Shown here piece after piece: positions 14,284 to 15,529 of a DNA stretch of 15,529 bases. Location of the stretch: contig JAZULN010000099.1 of NCBI GenBank assembly GCA_045603125.1, positions 1 to 15,529 of the forward strand, read 5' to 3'. The notes below the pieces were generated by a model. The model did no database searches, was not told the origin of the DNA, and saw only the letters and a list, made by a program, of their open reading frames with translations. The stretch is from CAKSFT01 sp045603125 (GTDB lineage: Bacteria; Bacillota; Clostridia; UBA1381). The stretch's first letter is position 1. Each line of letters starts with the position of its first letter. The translations under genes were made by a program, and so were the position numbers.

Positions 14284-15117
14284 TTAAAAATTATTTTCGA
14301 ATGTTTTTAAAACGTACATAACCTTTTGTAAATCCTCGGGATTGCTGCCATCCGGGGCGGTTAAGGCAAGGTTATATGAAAATCCGTTTTTATTTGCATA
14401 CATATAATATATGGAATTTCCTTTGTTATAGCAATCTATCACGAAAAGATTTTTTGCAGACGTTTTTCTGACCGAGTTGGTCTTAAGGCTTGAAAATTCT
14501 TCAAGGCCTTTTTTGATTTCCTCTATATATTGGTCGTCTAATGGGATATCCCCTGCCGGCTCTTTTGTGATTGTAACCGACACGTTGTTTGATTTAACTG
14601 TCAACTCATCGTCAGACTTTTTGCTGAGAGTAGAGTCGGCAAAATAGGTAAAGTTTATGCCGTTATCGCTTTTGTATTCGGCCTTTGTGCTATTTATAAA
14701 GGTCAGGTCAAAAATTTCCACCAGACTCTCGCTATCGTTCCATAAAACATCGCACCAAAAGGCCTCAGATATGGCACGAAGGGGAACGAGGGTACGGTTA
14801 TTTATAATTTTTGCCGGAACATCTAATTCTATAATCTCGTCATCAACTATCAGGTGGTTGGTGCCGATGGTAATTGACACATGTCTCTCACCCTTTGTGG
14901 CGATGGCGGTGCGAGAAGAATCGTCCCATAAAACGGTTGCACCAAGCCCTTCAAATATCTTTCGAAGTGGCACTAAGGTTCTGTTTTCAGAGATTATTGC
15001 CGGCTGGTCGAATTCCAACTCCATGCAATTTAGCTCAACCCTGACCGAACGTGCTGCAAAGGCGGTGGTGGGTATAAAAAGGCTTAATATAGATAAAAGG
15101 CAAATAAATTTTTTCAT
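14284..15117 (-). CDS. Secreted stalk-domain protein (two copper-amine-oxidase-N-like repeats)
   Basis: The 277-residue product starts with a signal peptide, MKKFICLLSILSLFIPTTAFA, predicted to be cut after AFA (about residue 21). Two repeats of the copper amine oxidase N-terminal (stalk) domain follow, each with the hallmark NRTLVPLR (45-52 and 107-114) and a downstream V-LW-D/ND element (62-66, 124-128). These domains are abundant in Clostridia as cell-surface modules; no oxidase domain is present. The C-terminal half (about 145-277) is unrecognised, with a mixed strand/helix pattern. I chose the ATG at 15117 (AAGGAGAG upstream) over an in-frame start at 15192 that would put 25 residues before the signal peptide. 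Function unknown. Confidence 0.87.
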   Translation of the reverse strand: MKKFICLLSILSLFIPTTAFAARSVRVELNCMELEFDQPAIISENRTLVPLRKIFEGLGATVLWDDSSRTAIATKGERHVSITIGTNHLIVDDEIIELDVPAKIINNRTLVPLRAISEAFWCDVLWNDSESLVEIFDLTFINSTKAEYKSDNGINFTYFADSTLSKKSDDELTVKSNNVSVTITKEPAGDIPLDDQYIEEIKKGLEEFSSLKTNSVRKTSAKNLFVIDCYNKGNSIYYMYANKNGFSYNLALTAPDGSNPEDLQKVMYVLKTFENNF

Positions 15118-15157
15118 ATCAATCTCTCCTTTTTTAAAAGGTAATATTCTAAATATA

Positions 15158-15186
15158 ATTATATCACGCACCTGGGTTCTTTTCAA
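15158..15186 (-). promoter_or_regulatory. Sigma-A promoter of the stalk-domain gene
   Basis: On the minus strand, TTGAAA (15186-15181), a 17-base spacer and TATAAT (15163-15158), about 41 bases ahead of the chosen ATG. It therefore lies inside the longer alternative reading, which supports the shorter start. Confidence 0.8.
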
Positions 15187-15229
15187 TAACAAATATATGT
15201 AACTTTTAATACAAATTTTTTAATTTCTA

Positions 15230-15258
15230 TTGACAAACGGGGAAGTTGGTGCTATAAT
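15230..15258 (+). promoter_or_regulatory. Consensus promoter of tRNA-Gly
   Basis: TTGACA (15230-15235), 17-base spacer, TATAAT (15253-15258): a perfect match to consensus, as is common for stable RNA genes. Confidence 0.88.
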
Positions 15259-15270
15259 CTTATTGTTGAT

Positions 15271-15345
15271 GCGGGAGTGGCTCAGTGGTAGAGCGTCACC
15301 TTGCCAAGGTGAACGTCGCGAGTTCGAATCTCGTCTTCCGCTCCA
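15271..15345 (+). tRNA. tRNA-Gly (anticodon GCC)
   Basis: The cloverleaf is complete: acceptor GCGGGAG with CTTCCGC (one G-T pair), D arm GCTC/GAGC, anticodon stem TCACC/GGTGA around loop TTGCCAA (anticodon GCC), T arm GCGAG/CTCGT with TTCGAAT loop, discriminator T at 15342 and an encoded CCA at 15343-15345. Single-gene transcript. Confidence 0.97.
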
Positions 15346-15381
15346 AAAAAACACCGATTTTTTAAAATCGGTGTTTTTTTA
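15346..15381 (+). terminator. Terminator of tRNA-Gly
   Basis: CACCGATTTT pairs with AAAATCGGTG, extended by A/T pairs to about 16 bp around a TT loop, ending in seven T. It begins directly after the CCA. Confidence 0.9.
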
Positions 15382-15387
15382 TTGTAT

Positions 15388-15425
15388 AAATAAAAGACTA
15401 TTCAAAATGAATAGTCTTTTATTTT
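15388..15425. terminator. Second, bidirectional terminator hairpin
   Basis: A perfect 17 bp stem (15388-15404 with 15408-15424) has an AAA loop. A/T runs on both sides make it usable in either direction; it may end a convergent transcript outside the window. Confidence 0.7.
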
Positions 15426-15529
15426 CATTGGTGCCTTTAGGCGTGGAAATAAACCCCCAGTTCTACTGGGGGAGGATAAAAAGCTTTAGCAATAGAAAAA
15501 CCTCCATAATATAATAGTAAATGGTTTGG
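15426..15529 (+). mobile_element. Partial IS200/IS605-like element, probably 5' end
   Basis: After the terminators the sequence has no gene. It carries GCCTTTAGGC and a G/C-rich hairpin, CCCCCAG (15454-15460) with CTGGGGG (15466-15472), in otherwise AT-rich DNA. This resembles the non-coding left end of an IS200-type element with its subterminal hairpin, the transposase then lying beyond the window. The call is by resemblance only. Together with positions 1-133 it suggests that the window is bounded by insertion sequences. Confidence 0.4.

Noticed and set aside
15230..15514. 94-codon ORF over the tRNA-Gly region
   Set aside because: It runs through the tRNA promoter, the tRNA and two terminators, so it is a chance frame.
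1..15529. CRISPR array, prophage, integrase attachment site or conjugative genes
   Set aside because: No regularly spaced repeats and no phage, integrase or transfer genes are present. The tRNA-Gly has no duplicated 3' end within the window.

Overview
The window is AT-rich DNA from an endospore-forming Firmicute, most likely an anaerobic Clostridia member. It carries spoIVB and spo0A, an O2-sensitive glycyl radical enzyme with its activase, a stalk-type copper-amine-oxidase-N domain protein, and consensus sigma-A promoters. Both ends show hairpin-rich sequence resembling IS200/IS605 element termini, so the window may be a contig that ends in multicopy insertion sequences. I infer class level only.

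Layout: positions 1-133 are the terminal part of an IS200-like element, abutting the stop codon of pcrA (minus strand). pcrA is divergent from spoIVB (plus strand). Downstream of spoIVB and its terminator is a two-gene operon. The first gene fuses an AraC-type DNA-binding domain to a complete glycyl radical enzyme; the second is its radical-SAM activase, overlapping it by 10 bases. Immediately after this operon lies a decayed second copy of the last 27 codons of spoIVB. Next come a convergent minus-strand pair (zinc-ribbon coiled-coil membrane protein and a DUF2085 membrane protein), and then spo0A with a structured upstream region. spoIVB and spo0A are neighbours in many endospore formers, so the operon and the spoIVB remnant look like material inserted at that junction.

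The right half is housekeeping. A patatin-like lipase gene (plus) converges on a minus-strand operon murA-walJ-rlmH (peptidoglycan precursor synthesis, an MBL-fold hydrolase, a ribosome methyltransferase). Then follow rpmB (L28, zinc type), a divergent GIY-YIG domain gene, a candidate minus-strand small RNA, a secreted stalk-domain protein gene, and tRNA-Gly(GCC) with two terminators. The window ends in the second IS200-like terminus.

The most unusual content is the AraC-glycyl radical enzyme fusion and the spoIVB remnant that marks its insertion boundary. Secondary points are a four-arm inverted-repeat arrangement ahead of spo0A and an orphan strong promoter with a hairpin and T-rich tract antisense to the 3' end of the GIY-YIG gene. 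All promoter and terminator calls are pattern matches read by eye.
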